Of a stretch of 32,159 bases of DNA, positions 13,779-23,278 are shown piece after piece. This DNA is from Pseudomonas sp. HMWF032 (GTDB lineage Bacteria > Pseudomonadota > Gammaproteobacteria > Pseudomonadales > Pseudomonadaceae). The notes below the pieces were generated by a model, which worked only from the letters and a program-made list of their open reading frames with translations, did not search any database and had not been told where the DNA came from. The position numbers were made by a program, and so were the translations under genes. The stretch spans positions 232,103 through 264,261 of the forward strand of contig NZ_QAIG01000004.1 in assembly GCF_003060885.1 (NCBI RefSeq), in the 5' to 3' direction. Numbering within the stretch: position 1 is the first letter of the stretch; every line of letters begins with the position of its first letter.

Positions 13779-14618
13779 TCAATAGGCCTTGCCAGTTTTG
13801 TAGAGGTTCTCGAAGCAGAAGTTGGTGGCTTCGATATAGCCCTCAGCTCCACCGCAATCAAAGCGCTTGCCCTTGAACTTATAAGCCATCACGCAACCGT
13901 TCTGCGCCTGCTTCATCAGTGCGTCGGTGATCTGGATTTCCCCACCCTTGCCTGGCTCGGTCTGTTCGATCAGGTCAAAAATATCCGGCGTGAGGATGTA
14001 GCGACCGATGATCGCCAGGTTCGACGGCGCATCTTCCGGCTTTGGCTTCTCGACCATGCTGTTAACGCGGTAAATATCATCACGAATCATCTCGCCGGCG
14101 ATCACGCCATATTTGTGAGTCTCCTCCGGCGGGACTTCCTGGATCGCCACGATTGAACAACGGAACTGTTTGTAGAGTTTGACCATTTGCGTCAGCACGG
14201 CGTCTCCCTCCAGGTTCAGGCACAGGTCATCGGCCAGCACCACAGCGAAAGGCTCATCACCAATCAGCGGGCGGCCACAGAGAATCGCGTGGCCCAGCCC
14301 TTTCATTTCGACCTGACGAGTGTAGGAGAACGTGCATTCGTCAATCAGGCGGCGGATACCGACCAGGTATTTCTCTTTGTCAGTGTCGCGGATCTGATGT
14401 TCGAGTTCGTAGCTGATGTCAAAGTGGTCTTCCAGGGCGCGCTTGCCACGCCCAGTGATCATGGCGATTTCGCTGAGACCGGCTTCCAGCGCTTCTTCGA
14501 CGCCGTATTGAATCAACGGCTTGTTCACAATTGGCAGCATTTCCTTGGGCATAGCCTTGGTGGCAGGCAGAAAGCGGGTGCCGTAACCGGCTGCTGGGAA
14601 CAAGCATTTCTTGATCAT
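13779..14618 (-). CDS. galU: UTP-glucose-1-phosphate uridylyltransferase
   Basis: This 279-residue enzyme makes UDP-glucose from UTP and glucose-1-phosphate. The N-terminal nucleotide-binding signature AAGYGTRFLPATKAMPKEM (residues 9-27) is intact, as are MKGLGHAILCG and FAVVLADDLC (with the metal-binding Asp). UDP-glucose feeds lipopolysaccharide core, exopolysaccharides and, through the next gene upstream on the same strand (ugd), UDP-glucuronate. galU follows ugd with a 45-bp gap, so they may form one transcript. The length is normal for the family. Confidence 0.96.
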   Translation of the reverse strand: MIKKCLFPAAGYGTRFLPATKAMPKEMLPIVNKPLIQYGVEEALEAGLSEIAMITGRGKRALEDHFDISYELEHQIRDTDKEKYLVGIRRLIDECTFSYTRQVEMKGLGHAILCGRPLIGDEPFAVVLADDLCLNLEGDAVLTQMVKLYKQFRCSIVAIQEVPPEETHKYGVIAGEMIRDDIYRVNSMVEKPKPEDAPSNLAIIGRYILTPDIFDLIEQTEPGKGGEIQITDALMKQAQNGCVMAYKFKGKRFDCGGAEGYIEATNFCFENLYKTGKAY

Positions 14619-14663
14619 GGGAGACCTTGGGGTTGGATGGGTGAAAAATGCGTGCGCAGTTTA

Positions 14664-16025
14664 TCAGGCTGCACTGGCCTTACAATGCCCCTGCGCGGGT
14701 CTACCAATCCCTCTGTACAAAAAACCAAGTTCAGCTAGTTGTGTTGATTCGTAGATGTTGCGGCCATCAAAGACTACAGGCATGCGCATCAAGCCTCGGA
14801 TTCGAACAAAGTCGGGCTGTCTAAACTGCTTCCATTCCGTGACCAGAACGAGCGCGTCTGCCCCTTCAGCAACACTGTACGGGGAGGTGCTCAAACGCAG
14901 TTGGCCGCTACTGATTGCCTGGCTGTAACGTTGAGCCACGGCGGTTGTGGCTACAGGGTCACACGCTTGCACGGTGACGCCTGCAAGCAACAGCGCATCG
15001 AGCAAAACCAGGCTAGGCGCTTCTCGCAGATCATCAGTACCAGGTTTGAAAGATAAACCCCAAATAGCGACCACACGGTTCTGCCAATAACCTGAGAAAT
15101 GCTCGCGCAAAGCCTGAAAGAGCAAGGTTTTCTGTAGCGCATTACGTGCTTCCACCGCTCGAAGGATGCCCGGTTCAATGCCCTCCTGCTCCGCACAGCG
15201 AATGAGTGCCCGCACATCCTTAGGGAAACAGGAGCCACCATAGCCACAGCCTGCATATATAAAGTGTGTCCCTATTCGCTTGTCACTGCCGATTGCGCGC
15301 CTGACATCTTCAACATCAACGTCCAGGCTTGCGCAGAGACTGGCCATTTCATTGATAAAGGAAATCTTGGTCGCCAGAAACGCATTGGCTGCGTACTTGC
15401 TGAACTCCGCAGCGCGCAGCCCCATAGCCAGCAGCCGTTCATGATTACGCAAAAAAGGTGCATAAAGGCGACGCAGAAGCTCATGCCCAGCAGGCTCATC
15501 ACAACCAACGATCACGCGATCGGGTCGCATAAAGTCATCAATTGCCGAGCCTTCTTTGAGAAACTCCGGGTTACTCGCCACCGTCACGTTAAGGCGTATG
15601 CTGCGCCTGCTCAGACCATTATTGATTCGCTGTGCCACCCGTTCTGCAGTACCAACGGGTACTGTTGATTTTGTGACAACCAGGCAGTGGTGCTCCAGTT
15701 TTTCGCCCAGCGCATCAGCTACAGCCAAGACATGGCATAGATCTGCCGATCCATCCTCACCGCTGGGTGTGCCCACCGCGATAAAAATAATTTCGGCGTG
15801 TTTGATCCCCTCGCCCAGGCATTGATTGAAACTCAATTGCCCACTGCTCAAGTGCGTCCGCAGCATGCACTCCAGGCCCGGCTCATATATCGGGGACTGG
15901 CCACGTGACAGCCCAGCCACACGCTTCGGGTCGCGCTCGACGCAAACGACGTGGTTACCCATTTCAGCAAAACAGGCGCCTGAGACCAAACCGACATAGC
16001 CCGCACCAATTACACAGATCCGCAT
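14664..16025 (-). CDS. ugd: UDP-glucose 6-dehydrogenase
   Basis: This 453-residue protein starts at the ATG at 16025 (MRICVIGAGYVG), because the NAD-binding loop GAGYVG (7-12) begins right after it in this family. It oxidises UDP-glucose to UDP-glucuronate with two NAD. VTKSTVPVGT (117-126) and NPEFLKEGSA (152-161) bind substrate, Lys220 lies in FLATKISFINE, and the catalytic Cys266 is in YGGSCFPKD. The C-terminal UDP-binding domain (VVAIWGLSFKPGTDDLREAP) is present. With galU it supplies uronic acid for surface polysaccharide or lipid A modification. The region upstream holds the tRNA-Leu terminator. Confidence 0.95.
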   Translation of the reverse strand: MRICVIGAGYVGLVSGACFAEMGNHVVCVERDPKRVAGLSRGQSPIYEPGLECMLRTHLSSGQLSFNQCLGEGIKHAEIIFIAVGTPSGEDGSADLCHVLAVADALGEKLEHHCLVVTKSTVPVGTAERVAQRINNGLSRRSIRLNVTVASNPEFLKEGSAIDDFMRPDRVIVGCDEPAGHELLRRLYAPFLRNHERLLAMGLRAAEFSKYAANAFLATKISFINEMASLCASLDVDVEDVRRAIGSDKRIGTHFIYAGCGYGGSCFPKDVRALIRCAEQEGIEPGILRAVEARNALQKTLLFQALREHFSGYWQNRVVAIWGLSFKPGTDDLREAPSLVLLDALLLAGVTVQACDPVATTAVAQRYSQAISSGQLRLSTSPYSVAEGADALVLVTEWKQFRQPDFVRIRGLMRMPVVFDGRNIYESTQLAELGFLYRGIGRPAQGHCKASAA

Positions 16026-16127
16026 CGACAGTCCCCCAGGTGAGTGACTGCAATTGCAGCTAAAGCAGATGGCAGGCGTATGACGCGACTGATTCAGGCA
16101 GATGACAAGTCTGCTTTTAGTGGGCAT

Positions 16128-16152
16128 AAAAAAACCGGCATTGGGCCGGTTT
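16128..16152 (-). terminator. Intrinsic terminator after tRNA-Leu
   Basis: On the minus strand the stem AAACCGGC/GCCGGTTT (16132-16139 with 16145-16152, 5-base loop) runs into a T tract. It stands about 30 bp beyond the CCA end of tRNA-Leu and separates the tRNA transcript from ugd. Confidence 0.88.
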
Positions 16153-16180
16153 GGGGGCATGTGCGAGTTAACTTTGGATA

Positions 16181-16267
16181 TGGTGCCCGAAGCCGGGGTC
16201 GAACCGGCACGAGGTTACCCTCGAGGGATTTTAAGTCCCTTGCGTCTACCGATTTCGCCATTCGGGC
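16181..16267 (-). tRNA. tRNA-Leu (anticodon TAA)
   Basis: The 87-base gene begins GCCCGAATGGCG and ends CGGGCACCA, with an encoded CCA. The acceptor stem, a long variable arm typical of class II tRNA, and the T loop GGTTCGACCCC are visible. The anticodon loop reads ACTTAAAAT, giving TAA for UUA codons. Confidence 0.95.
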
Positions 16268-16339
16268 GGTAGCGCTACGTTGCAAGAGCAGGACTATATA
16301 CAGCCCAACCAAGCCCTGCAAGGTTTCAAACTAAAATGA

Positions 16340-16374
16340 AAAAGCCCCGTAAATCATATACTTACGGGGCTTTT
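16340..16374. terminator. Terminator between tRNA-Cys and tRNA-Leu
   Basis: AAAAGCCCCGTAA (16340-16352) pairs perfectly with 16362-16374 around a 9-base loop, with T runs on either strand. It would end transcripts of tRNA-Gly and tRNA-Cys before tRNA-Leu, so tRNA-Leu may need its own promoter in the 72 bases between the hairpin and its 5' end. Confidence 0.8.
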
Positions 16375-16378
16375 AAAT

Positions 16379-16452
16379 TGGAGGCTGAGGTCGGAATCGA
16401 ACCGGCGTTCACGGATTTGCAATCCGGTGCATAACCACTCTGCTACTCAGCC
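16379..16452 (-). tRNA. tRNA-Cys (anticodon GCA)
   Basis: The 74-base gene begins GGCTGAGTAGC and ends CTCAGCCTCCA, with CCA encoded. The T loop is GGTTCGATTCC. The anticodon loop ATTGCAAAT gives GCA. It is 36 bp downstream of tRNA-Gly on the minus strand. Confidence 0.95.
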
Positions 16453-16488
16453 TTTAAATCACATGCAATATCATTCATTGCATAAAAC

Positions 16489-16564
<76 letters not shown>

Positions 16565-16631
16565 ATGTCGTGTTGACGGGCGCCATTCTATAGTTTCAAT
16601 GCTATTCGTCAACCCCTTGATTCAAAAAAGC

Positions 16632-17192
16632 TTATTTCTTTTCTGCGGTGATTCGCAGATGCGGCCAGGCGGCCAGTAGATACTGAATCATGGACCATAG
16701 CGTAAGCACTGCGGCAATGATCAACAACCCATAGCCGAGCAGAACCCACACTGTAAAAGTGGGCGGATTTGCCAATAAGGTTACCAATGCCACCATCTGC
16801 GCCGCGGTTTTCCACTTTGCCAATCGCGAAACCGCGACTTGTGCCCTTGCGCCTAATTCAGCCATCCATTCACGCAAGGCTGAAACCACAATTTCGCGCC
16901 CAATGATGATCGCAGCAGGTAAGGTGAGCCAGAGATTGGAGTGCTCATCTACCAGTAGAACCAAAGCAACAGCCACCATTAGCTTGTCAGCAACAGGGTC
17001 GAGAAATGCACCAAAGGGCGTGCTCTGCTCCCAGCGTCTGGCCAAGTAGCCATCTAGCCAATCAGTAGCTGCTGCAATGGCAAAAACGGCACTGGCGGCC
17101 CAGTAACTCCAACTGAATGGCAGGTAGAACAACAGAATAAACACCGGAATCAGCAGAACCCGGAGCACGGTAAGCAGGTTGGGGATATTCAT
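16632..17192 (-). CDS. pgsA: CDP-diacylglycerol-glycerol-3-phosphate 3-phosphatidyltransferase
   Basis: This 186-residue inner-membrane enzyme makes phosphatidylglycerol phosphate from CDP-diacylglycerol and glycerol-3-phosphate. The CDP-alcohol phosphotransferase motif D-G-x2-A-R-x8-G-x3-D-x3-D is complete at residues 47-69 (DGYLARR ... GAFLDPVAD). Several membrane helices are visible. I chose the ATG at 17192 (MNIPNLLTV), the usual N-terminus of the family; a GTG two codons upstream is possible, and neither has a strong ribosome binding site. It follows uvrC by about 33 bp and precedes the tRNA genes. Confidence 0.95.
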   Translation of the reverse strand: MNIPNLLTVLRVLLIPVFILLFYLPFSWSYWAASAVFAIAAATDWLDGYLARRWEQSTPFGAFLDPVADKLMVAVALVLLVDEHSNLWLTLPAAIIIGREIVVSALREWMAELGARAQVAVSRLAKWKTAAQMVALVTLLANPPTFTVWVLLGYGLLIIAAVLTLWSMIQYLLAAWPHLRITAEKK

Positions 17193-17225
17193 CGACACAA
17201 CTTGGCTGAAAATTGAGCGGGCATT

Positions 17226-19067
17226 CTACTCGCTGTGTAGTGAGGCATAAATCGACTCGGCAAGCTTTTTACTGATACCAGGCGCTTTGGCGATTTCCTC
17301 AATGCTCGCGCGAGACAATTCCTGCAATCCACCGAAGTGGTTAAGCAACTCGCGCCGGCGCTTGGGTCCAACGCCGGCAACTTCTTCAAGTGTGGACGTG
17401 CGGCGGGTTTTGCCACGACGTGCGCGGTGGCCGGTGATGGCAAAGCGGTGCGACTCATCGCGGATTTGCTGAATCAGGTGCAAGGCCGGCGAATTGCCTG
17501 GCAACGTAAATTCATGTGCAGCGTCATTCAGGTAGAGGGTTTCGAGTCCTGGTTTGCGCGTGGCGCCTTTGGCCACGCCCAGCAGAATTAGATCGGGCAC
17601 TGACAGCTCTTCAAGTACTTCTCGGGCCATCGCCAGTTGGCCTTTACCACCGTCGACCAGCAGGATGTCCGGTAACTTGCCTTCGCCATCCTTGATCTTG
17701 CTGAAGCGCCGGGTCAGCGCCTGATGCATGGCGGCGTAATCATCGCCTGCCGTCACGCCTTCGATGTTGTAACGACGGTAATCGGATTTCAGCGGCCCTT
17801 CCGGGCCAAATACCACGCAGGACGCAACCGTTGCTTCACCGCTGGAATGACTGATATCGAAGCACTCCAGGCGCTGCGGCACTTCATCCATATCCAGGGC
17901 CAGGGCCAGGGCATCAAAGCGCGCAGCAACGTGCTGTCGATTAGCCAGGCGCGCTGCTAAAGCTTGTTCGGCATTGGTCACGGCCAGCTGTTGCCAGCGT
18001 GCGCGGGTGCCGCGTACGCGGTAGCTGATACTCAGCTCGCGGCCACGCAACTCATCAATGGCGGCGATCAGGGTGGGGAAATCTTCGTGTTGTGCGTTGA
18101 CAATCAGCTCGCTCGGCAGATCGCGCTCCTGACTACTCAGGTAATACTGTGCGAGGAAGGCCAGCAATACACCGCTGCCTTCCTCCTCGATGGCCACCTG
18201 CGGGAAAAAGTTCTTGCTGCCGAGCACTCGGCCACCGCGCACGCTGATCAAATGCACACACGCACCGCCCGGATTGACCATGGCCGCGACGACGTCCACA
18301 TCACCGGTTCCGCCTTCCATACTCTGCTGGTCTTGAACCCGGCGCAGCAGCGATATCTGGTCGCGTAATCCGGCAGCCCGCTCAAAGTCGAGGGCCATGG
18401 CGGCAGCCTGCATGCCGCTGGACAGCTCATCGGTGAGGGCAGTGCTGCGCCCCTCAAGAAACATTACTGAATGGCGCACGTCAGCAGCATATTCAGCGGG
18501 TTCTACCAGGCCGACACAGGGGGCTTTGCAGCGTTTGATCTGATACTGCAGGCAGGGCCGAGTGCGATTTTTGTAAAAGCTGTCCTCGCATTGGCGCACC
18601 AGAAAGGTCTTCTGCAGCAGATTGAGACTTTCACGGATGGCCCCGGCACTGGGGTATGGGCCGAAGTAGCGACCTTTTTGCTTTTTCGCGCCGCGGTGGA
18701 TGCTCAGGCGTGGGAAATCACCATCGGATAGAAATACATAGGGATAGGACTTATCGTCTCGCAGCAGAATGTTGTACGGCGGCCGCCATTCCTTGATCAG
18801 CGTCTGTTCAAGCAACAGCGCTTCGGTCTCATTAGCGGTGATGGTGGTTTCAACTTGAGCGATTCGCCCCACCAGTGCGGCGGTTTTCGGCGCCAAGCCG
18901 TTCTGGCGGAAGTAACTGGCCAAACGCTTTTTCAGGTTCTTGGCTTTGCCGACATAGAGCAGTTTGGCGTCCACATCGAACATGCGGTACACGCCAGGGT
19001 GACCGCTGCAGGTGGAGAGAAACGCGCTGGAATCGAAGACTGCGCGGCTGTCGTCAGCTGCTGGCAT
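17226..19067 (-). CDS. uvrC: UvrABC excinuclease subunit C
   Basis: This 613-residue protein cuts the damaged strand on both sides of a lesion during nucleotide excision repair. The N-terminal GIY-YIG nuclease ([19 protein letters not shown]) is followed by the UVR domain ([13 protein letters not shown]), which contacts UvrB. The RNase H-like nuclease ([32 protein letters not shown]) and tandem helix-hairpin-helix motifs ([28 protein letters not shown]) complete it. The ATG at 19067 lies inside the end of gacA, so the two genes overlap by 14 bp; a TTG one codon earlier is an alternative. The gacA-uvrC overlap is a classic gamma-proteobacterial arrangement. Confidence 0.97.
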   Translation of the reverse strand: MPAADDSRAVFDSSAFLSTCSGHPGVYRMFDVDAKLLYVGKAKNLKKRLASYFRQNGLAPKTAALVGRIAQVETTITANETEALLLEQTLIKEWRPPYNILLRDDKSYPYVFLSDGDFPRLSIHRGAKKQKGRYFGPYPSAGAIRESLNLLQKTFLVRQCEDSFYKNRTRPCLQYQIKRCKAPCVGLVEPAEYAADVRHSVMFLEGRSTALTDELSSGMQAAAMALDFERAAGLRDQISLLRRVQDQQSMEGGTGDVDVVAAMVNPGGACVHLISVRGGRVLGSKNFFPQVAIEEEGSGVLLAFLAQYYLSSQERDLPSELIVNAQHEDFPTLIAAIDELRGRELSISYRVRGTRARWQQLAVTNAEQALAARLANRQHVAARFDALALALDMDEVPQRLECFDISHSSGEATVASCVVFGPEGPLKSDYRRYNIEGVTAGDDYAAMHQALTRRFSKIKDGEGKLPDILLVDGGKGQLAMAREVLEELSVPDLILLGVAKGATRKPGLETLYLNDAAHEFTLPGNSPALHLIQQIRDESHRFAITGHRARRGKTRRTSTLEEVAGVGPKRRRELLNHFGGLQELSRASIEEIAKAPGISKKLAESIYASLHSE

Positions 19068-19698
19068 CAATCATGCCGTGGCGTACGGCCAGCAAAGCCA
19101 ACTCGACATCGCTGGTGATCGACAGTTTTTCGAAGATGCGATAGCGGTAGGTGTTTACAGTTTTCGGCGACAGGCAAAGTTTGTCGGAAATAGTCTGCAC
19201 TTTCTGGCAGCCGGCAATCATCAGTGCGATCTGGATTTCACGCTCGGATAGCAGATCGAATGGCGAATTGCTGCTCTGCGGCTGGAACGACTTTAGGGCC
19301 AGCTGTTGAGCAATCTGCGGGCTGATATAACGCTGTCCACTGAACACCATACGGATGGCCTGAACCATTTCTTCAAGTGCCGCGCCCTTGGTCAGATAAC
19401 CGGCAGCACCGGCTTGCAGCAGGCGCGTAGGGAACGGATCTTCTTCGCACACGGTAACGGCAACGACTTTGAGGTCAGGGTGGCTGCGAATCAGTTTGCG
19501 CGTGGCTTCAAGGCCACCTATACCCGGCATCTTGATGTCCATCAGGACAACATCGGGCTTCAGTTCGCGGGCTTTCTTTAAGGATTCTTCGCCTGACTCG
19601 GCTTGGCCAACCACCTGTAAGCCATCGATATCGGCCAACATCCGTGTGATGCCAGTACGTACCAGATCGTGGTCATCAACAACGAGTACTCTGATCAA
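19054..19698 (-). CDS. gacA: GacA (UvrY) response regulator
   Basis: This 214-residue LuxR/FixJ-type response regulator is the partner of the sensor kinase GacS. It activates small RNAs of the Rsm system and so controls secondary metabolism, biofilm and virulence. The receiver domain shows the acidic pocket VVDDHD (6-11) and phospho-acceptor Asp54 in [10 protein letters not shown]. The C-terminal helix-turn-helix ([33 protein letters not shown]) is intact. The start codon is TTG (19696-19698) with GGGGTGA before it; a TTG start for gacA is known in pseudomonads. No rearrangement or truncation is visible, although gacA and gacS are often inactivated in cultures. Confidence 0.97.
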   Translation of the reverse strand: MIRVLVVDDHDLVRTGITRMLADIDGLQVVGQAESGEESLKKARELKPDVVLMDIKMPGIGGLEATRKLIRSHPDLKVVAVTVCEEDPFPTRLLQAGAAGYLTKGAALEEMVQAIRMVFSGQRYISPQIAQQLALKSFQPQSSNSPFDLLSEREIQIALMIAGCQKVQTISDKLCLSPKTVNTYRYRIFEKLSITSDVELALLAVRHGMIDASS

Positions 19699-19796
19699 GC
19701 GTCACCCCGGTCGACATCAGCTGCTCAGAGCAACTGCTGGGTTGAAAGTCTGATGCCTCAAAGTCATCAGCTTGGCGCATAACCGTCAAAATACAA

Positions 19797-19815
19797 GCGT
19801 CAAATAAATTGACGC
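19797..19815 (-). terminator. Probable terminator after tRNA-Ser
   Basis: GCGTCAA (19797-19803) pairs with TTGACGC (19809-19815) around a 5-base AT loop. On the minus strand it is followed by TTGTATTTT. It lies 23 bp past the tRNA-Ser 3' end. Confidence 0.6.
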
Positions 19816-19837
19816 CAAATGACAGCCAGAGAAAATT

Positions 19838-19927
19838 TGGCGGAAGCGGTGAGATTCGAACTCACGGAAGAGTTTCCCCTTCGACGGTTTTCAAGACCGT
19901 TGCATTCAACCGCTCTGCCACGCTTCC
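19838..19927 (-). tRNA. tRNA-Ser (anticodon TGA)
   Basis: The 90-base class II tRNA begins GGAAGCGTGGC and ends CGCTTCCGCCA, with CCA encoded. It has a long variable arm and the T loop AGTTCGAATCT. The anticodon loop TCTTGAAAA gives TGA. Confidence 0.95.
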
Positions 19928-20059
19928 GGCGATTGCGGGCGGCAATCTTACCCGAACGCAACACGCTGTCAAACTCTACGTGTTGGCTCTTTATCTGCCT
20001 CTGCTATGATCGAGCCTGACCTTGGTAACGGAACCACCAGCCATTTCAGGAGTGCCGCC

Positions 20060-20728
20060 ATGAATGAACATAATTATGCACTTGACCATACGCAGGTTGA
20101 GCAGCAAGAAGTCAGCCGCGTCCTGCGCAACACGTATGGCCTTCTGGCCATCACCCTGGCCTTCAGTGGCCTGGTTGCGTTCATCGCGCAGCGCGCCAAT
20201 GTGCCTTATCCGAATATCTTTGTATTGCTGATAGGAATGTTCGGCCTGTTCTTCCTCACCGCCAAACTGCGTAATTCGGCCTGGGGCCTGGTTTCGACCC
20301 TCGCACTAACCGGTTTTATGGGCTACACCCTCGGCCCAATCCTCAATCGCTACATGGGCATGGCCAACGGGGCTGAAGTTGTCAGCTCGGCTTTCGCCAT
20401 GACGGCCCTGGTGTTCTGTGGCCTGTCGGCATACGTGCTGACCACCCGCAAGAACATGAGCTTCCTCAGTGGTTTTATCACTGCAGGTTTCTTTGTTTTG
20501 CTGGGTGCGGTGGTTGCCGGCCTCTTCTTCGAAATCAGCGGGCTGCAGTTGGCGATCAGCGCAGGTTTTGTACTGTTTTCCTCGGTCTGCATTCTGTATC
20601 AGACCAGCGAAATCATTCATGGCGGTGAGCGCAACTACATCATGGCCACCATCAGCCTGTATATGTCCATCTACAACCTGTTCGTCAGCCTGCTGCAGAT
20701 TTTCGGCATTATGGGCAGCGACGACTGA
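20060..20728 (+). CDS. Bax inhibitor-1/YccA family membrane protein
   Basis: This 222-residue protein starts at the ATG at 20060, with CAGGAG about 8 bases before it. After a polar N-terminus (MNEHNYALDHTQVEQQEVSR) come seven hydrophobic segments. NTYGLLAITLAFSGLVAFIA opens the membrane region, and the family's C-terminal block YQTSEIIHGGERNYIMATIS followed by LYMSIYNLFVSLLQIFG is present. In E. coli, YccA modulates the FtsH protease; BI-1 relatives act as pH-sensitive calcium leak channels. The role here is inferred only from family. It is a single gene between tRNA-Ser and a strong terminator. Confidence 0.93.
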   Translation: MNEHNYALDHTQVEQQEVSRVLRNTYGLLAITLAFSGLVAFIAQRANVPYPNIFVLLIGMFGLFFLTAKLRNSAWGLVSTLALTGFMGYTLGPILNRYMGMANGAEVVSSAFAMTALVFCGLSAYVLTTRKNMSFLSGFITAGFFVLLGAVVAGLFFEISGLQLAISAGFVLFSSVCILYQTSEIIHGGERNYIMATISLYMSIYNLFVSLLQIFGIMGSDD

Positions 20729-20742
20729 TACAAGTCGCTGCT

Positions 20743-20768
20743 AAAAGCCCGCTTCGGCGGGCTTTTTT
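20743..20768 (+). terminator. Intrinsic terminator after the BI-1 gene
   Basis: GCCCGC-TTCG-GCGGGC (20747-20762) is followed by six T, with a run of A on the other side. It starts 15 bp after the stop. This is a textbook Rho-independent terminator. Confidence 0.95.
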
Positions 20769-20910
20769 ATGCTTGCCATCCGTGGCAGGCACCCTGAAGG
20801 CCGTTGCTGCGCGAGGTTAAAAACCACTCCGGGTCATTTTTTATGCCTGCTGCGCGCATCTTGGCGACTCAGGCTTTATCATTCCGCCAAATTGGCTTGC
20901 CAGGTTTGCT

Positions 20911-21303
20911 ATGAAATTCGCCATCGCCCTGTTCTCACCGCCCCATGCACCCTCCTCGCGCCGGGCTCTGCGCTTTGCTCAGGCGGTATTGGCGGGTGGG
21001 CATGAGATCGTGCGACTGTTCTTCTATCAGGACGGCGTCCACAGCGCTTCGAGCAATGTGGTCTGCGCGCAGGACGAAGTGGATCTGCCGCGTGAATGGC
21101 GGGAGTTTGTGCAAACGCAGCAGCTGGATGGCGTGGTGTGTATCGCCGCCGCCTTGCGTCGTGGTGTGTTGAATGGCGATGAAGCGCAACGCTACTTACG
21201 TACAGCCGCCAACCTGGACGCGCCTTGGGAACTTTCCGGCCTGGGCCAGTTGCACGAAGCGGCGCAGCTGGCGGATCGCCTGGTGTGTTTTGGGGGGCCT
21301 TGA
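20911..21303 (+). CDS. tusD: Sulfurtransferase complex subunit TusD
   Basis: This 130-residue DsrE-fold protein is part of the TusBCD relay that passes persulfide sulfur from TusA to TusE and on to MnmA for 2-thiouridine at the wobble base of tRNA Lys, Glu and Gln. The conserved Cys lies in LDGVVCIAAALRRGV (about residue 78) and accepts the sulfur. The N-terminus KFAIALFSPPHAPSSRRALRFA and the segment LFFYQDGV are typical. It is the first gene of a tightly packed tusD-tusC-tusB-tusE operon. The 142 bp before it hold the preceding terminator and probably the promoter. Confidence 0.94.
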   Translation: MKFAIALFSPPHAPSSRRALRFAQAVLAGGHEIVRLFFYQDGVHSASSNVVCAQDEVDLPREWREFVQTQQLDGVVCIAAALRRGVLNGDEAQRYLRTAANLDAPWELSGLGQLHEAAQLADRLVCFGGP

Positions 21304-21304
21304 A

Positions 21305-21664
21305 ATGAGTAAGTCACTGTTGATCATCAGCCGCCAAGCCCCGTGGTCCGGTCCCGGGGCGCGGGAAGCGCTGGATATCGCGCTGGCCGGCGGTGCCTTC
21401 GATTTGCCGGTTGGCCTGCTGTTTCTCGATGACGGGGTATTTCAGCTGAGTGGCGCGCAACAATCCGGCAACCTGCAGCAGAAAGACCTCAGCGCCAATC
21501 TACAGGCCTTGCCGATGTTCGGGGTCGAGGCACTGTATGCCTCACAGCGCAGCTTGGACGAGCGCGGCCTGCGTAATCACGCCAGCAGTCTTGCTGTCGA
21601 GTGTCTCGATGATTCCTCGATAAGCGCCTTGATTGACCGTTATGACCAGGTGATTACGCTCTGA
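21305..21664 (+). CDS. tusC: Sulfurtransferase complex subunit TusC
   Basis: This 119-residue DsrF/TusC protein starts at ATG 21305, one base after the tusD stop. SKSLLIISRQAPWSGPGARE (2-21) is the characteristic N-terminus, and LDIALAGGAFDLPVGLLFLDDGVFQL matches the DsrE fold. It is a structural subunit of the TusBCD hexamer. It overlaps the start of tusB by one base (TGATG), which implies translational coupling. Confidence 0.94.
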   Translation: MSKSLLIISRQAPWSGPGAREALDIALAGGAFDLPVGLLFLDDGVFQLSGAQQSGNLQQKDLSANLQALPMFGVEALYASQRSLDERGLRNHASSLAVECLDDSSISALIDRYDQVITL

Positions 21665-21963
21665 TGGCTACCTTGCACGTACTCTCGCACTCCCCCTTTA
21701 CCGATAGCCGCCTGAGCAGTTGCCTGCGTATTCTCGGTCGCCAGGATGCACTGTTGCTGTGTGGTGATGCGGTGTATGCCTTGCAGGACGGCAGCGCGCC
21801 GCGTCAGGCACTGGAACTGATGCCTGGCGTCATCACGCTGTATGCCCTGGATGAAGATGTGCAGGCGCGCGGCCTTGCGTACCCTACCCGCCTCACATTG
21901 GTCGATTACCCAGCGTTCGTTGCGCTGAGCTGCCAGTACGACAAGGTAAACACTTGGCTATGA
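21664..21963 (+). CDS. tusB: Sulfurtransferase complex subunit TusB
   Basis: This 99-residue DsrH/TusB protein is the smallest subunit of the sulfur relay. LHVLSHSPFTDSRLSSCLRI (4-23) and DALLLCGDAVYAL are typical of the family. Its end, YDKVNTWL, overlaps the tusE start by 4 bp (ATGA). Its position, between tusC and tusE, supports the call. Confidence 0.92.
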   Translation: MATLHVLSHSPFTDSRLSSCLRILGRQDALLLCGDAVYALQDGSAPRQALELMPGVITLYALDEDVQARGLAYPTRLTLVDYPAFVALSCQYDKVNTWL

Positions 21964-22295
21964 GCACGCTGAATGTTGAAGGTCGCATTTTGGCGCTGGA
22001 TAAGGACGGCTATCTCGTCGATCTGGCTGATTGGTCCGAAGCCAGCGCGCATGCCCTGGCGCAACGTGAAGGCATCAGCCTGAGCACCGAGCACTGGGAA
22101 ATCCTCTGGCTGGTACGCAGCTTTTACGAGGAGTTTCAGTTGTCCCCGGCCAACCGTCCGCTGATCAAGTTTATTGCCGTCAAACTTGGCCCCGACAAAG
22201 GCAATAGCCTGAACCTCAATCGCCTGTTCAATGGTGCTCCCGCCAAACTTGCCGCCAAGCTGGCGGGCCTGCCCAAGCCGACCAATTGCCTATGA
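21960..22295 (+). CDS. tusE: Sulfur relay protein TusE (DsrC family)
   Basis: This 111-residue protein takes sulfur from TusD and hands it to the MnmA-tRNA complex. The ATG at 21960 overlaps the tusB stop. LDKDGYLVDLADWSEASAHA, HWEILWLVRSFYEEF and NRPLIKF are DsrC-family blocks. The C-terminal arm ends PTNCL, with the essential penultimate Cys110; a second upstream Cys of the dissimilatory DsrC type is absent, as expected for TusE. The stop overlaps the next gene by 4 bp. Confidence 0.95.
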   Translation: MSTLNVEGRILALDKDGYLVDLADWSEASAHALAQREGISLSTEHWEILWLVRSFYEEFQLSPANRPLIKFIAVKLGPDKGNSLNLNRLFNGAPAKLAAKLAGLPKPTNCL

Positions 22296-23278
22296 ACCTT
22301 GTGACCCCGCCGGAACATCCTTTTGCTCAATTTGTGCGCATCCTCGGTAAAGGCAAACGTGGTGCGCGCAACCTGACCCGCGAGGAGGCCCGTGACGCCA
22401 TGGGCATGCTGCTCGACGGCCAAGCCGAGGAAAGCCAGTTGGGCGCCTTTCTGATGCTGTTGCGGCACAAGGAAGAAAGCGCCGAGGAAATGGCCGGTTT
22501 TGCTGAGGCTGTGCGAGCACGCTTGCAGGCGCCGGCAATTCAGGTTGATCTGGATTGGCCCAGCTATGCCGGGAAGAAGCGCCACCTGCCATGGTTCCTG
22601 CTAGCAGCCAAAGCGCTAGCGAATAGCGGTATTCGCATCCTGCTGCATGGCGGCGGCCCGCACACAGCCGGGCGACTGTACAGCGAACAGCTTCTTGAAA
22701 GCCTGCACATTCCACTATGCCGCAACTGGGGCAGCGTTGAGCAGGCGCTGGCGCAACAACAGTTGGCGTTTATCCCGCTGGGCGACTGGATGCCACCGCT
22801 GCAGCGGATGATCGACCTGCGCAATATCCTCGGTCTGCGCTCACCGATTCATTCGCTGGCACGCATTCTCAACCCGCTGAGCGCGCGTTGCGGCCTACAG
22901 AGCATCTTTCACCCGGGTTATCAGGCGGTGCACCGCGAAGCCAGCCAGTTGCTCGGCGACAGCGCGGTGGTGATCAAGGGTGAAGGCGGTGAAATCGAGA
23001 TCAACCCGGATGCCAGCAGCCACCTGTATGGCACGGCCAATGGCGACAACTGGGATGAGGAGTGGCCGGCGCTTTCGCTACGGCGTCACGTAAAACCTGA
23101 ATCACTGCAATCGGCCCATCTGGCCGCCTTCTGGCGTGGTGAGGTGGCCGATGACTACGGCCAGCTTGCCGTCATCAGCACCATGGCTTTGGCCTTGCGC
23201 GCCCTCGGCGAGTCGCGCGAACACGCTCTGGAGCGCGCCGCCCAATTATGGGTGGCACGTAATCAGACGCTGGCCTGA
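22292..23278 (+). CDS. TrpD2/YbiB-like protein (anthranilate phosphoribosyltransferase fold)
   Basis: This 328-residue protein has the helical N-terminal domain of class III phosphoribosyltransferases ([40 protein letters not shown]). The nucleotide-binding core ([50 protein letters not shown]) lacks the usual GTGGD loop of TrpD. E. coli YbiB, the characterised relative, binds nucleic acid and has no anthranilate activity, so it is probably not a tryptophan enzyme. The ATG at 22292 overlaps the tusE stop (ATGA), which suggests a role linked to tRNA thiolation or only shared expression. Its 3' end overlaps convergent cysG by 16 bp. Confidence 0.85.
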   Translation: MNLVTPPEHPFAQFVRILGKGKRGARNLTREEARDAMGMLLDGQAEESQLGAFLMLLRHKEESAEEMAGFAEAVRARLQAPAIQVDLDWPSYAGKKRHLPWFLLAAKALANSGIRILLHGGGPHTAGRLYSEQLLESLHIPLCRNWGSVEQALAQQQLAFIPLGDWMPPLQRMIDLRNILGLRSPIHSLARILNPLSARCGLQSIFHPGYQAVHREASQLLGDSAVVIKGEGGEIEINPDASSHLYGTANGDNWDEEWPALSLRRHVKPESLQSAHLAAFWRGEVADDYGQLAVISTMALALRALGESREHALERAAQLWVARNQTLA

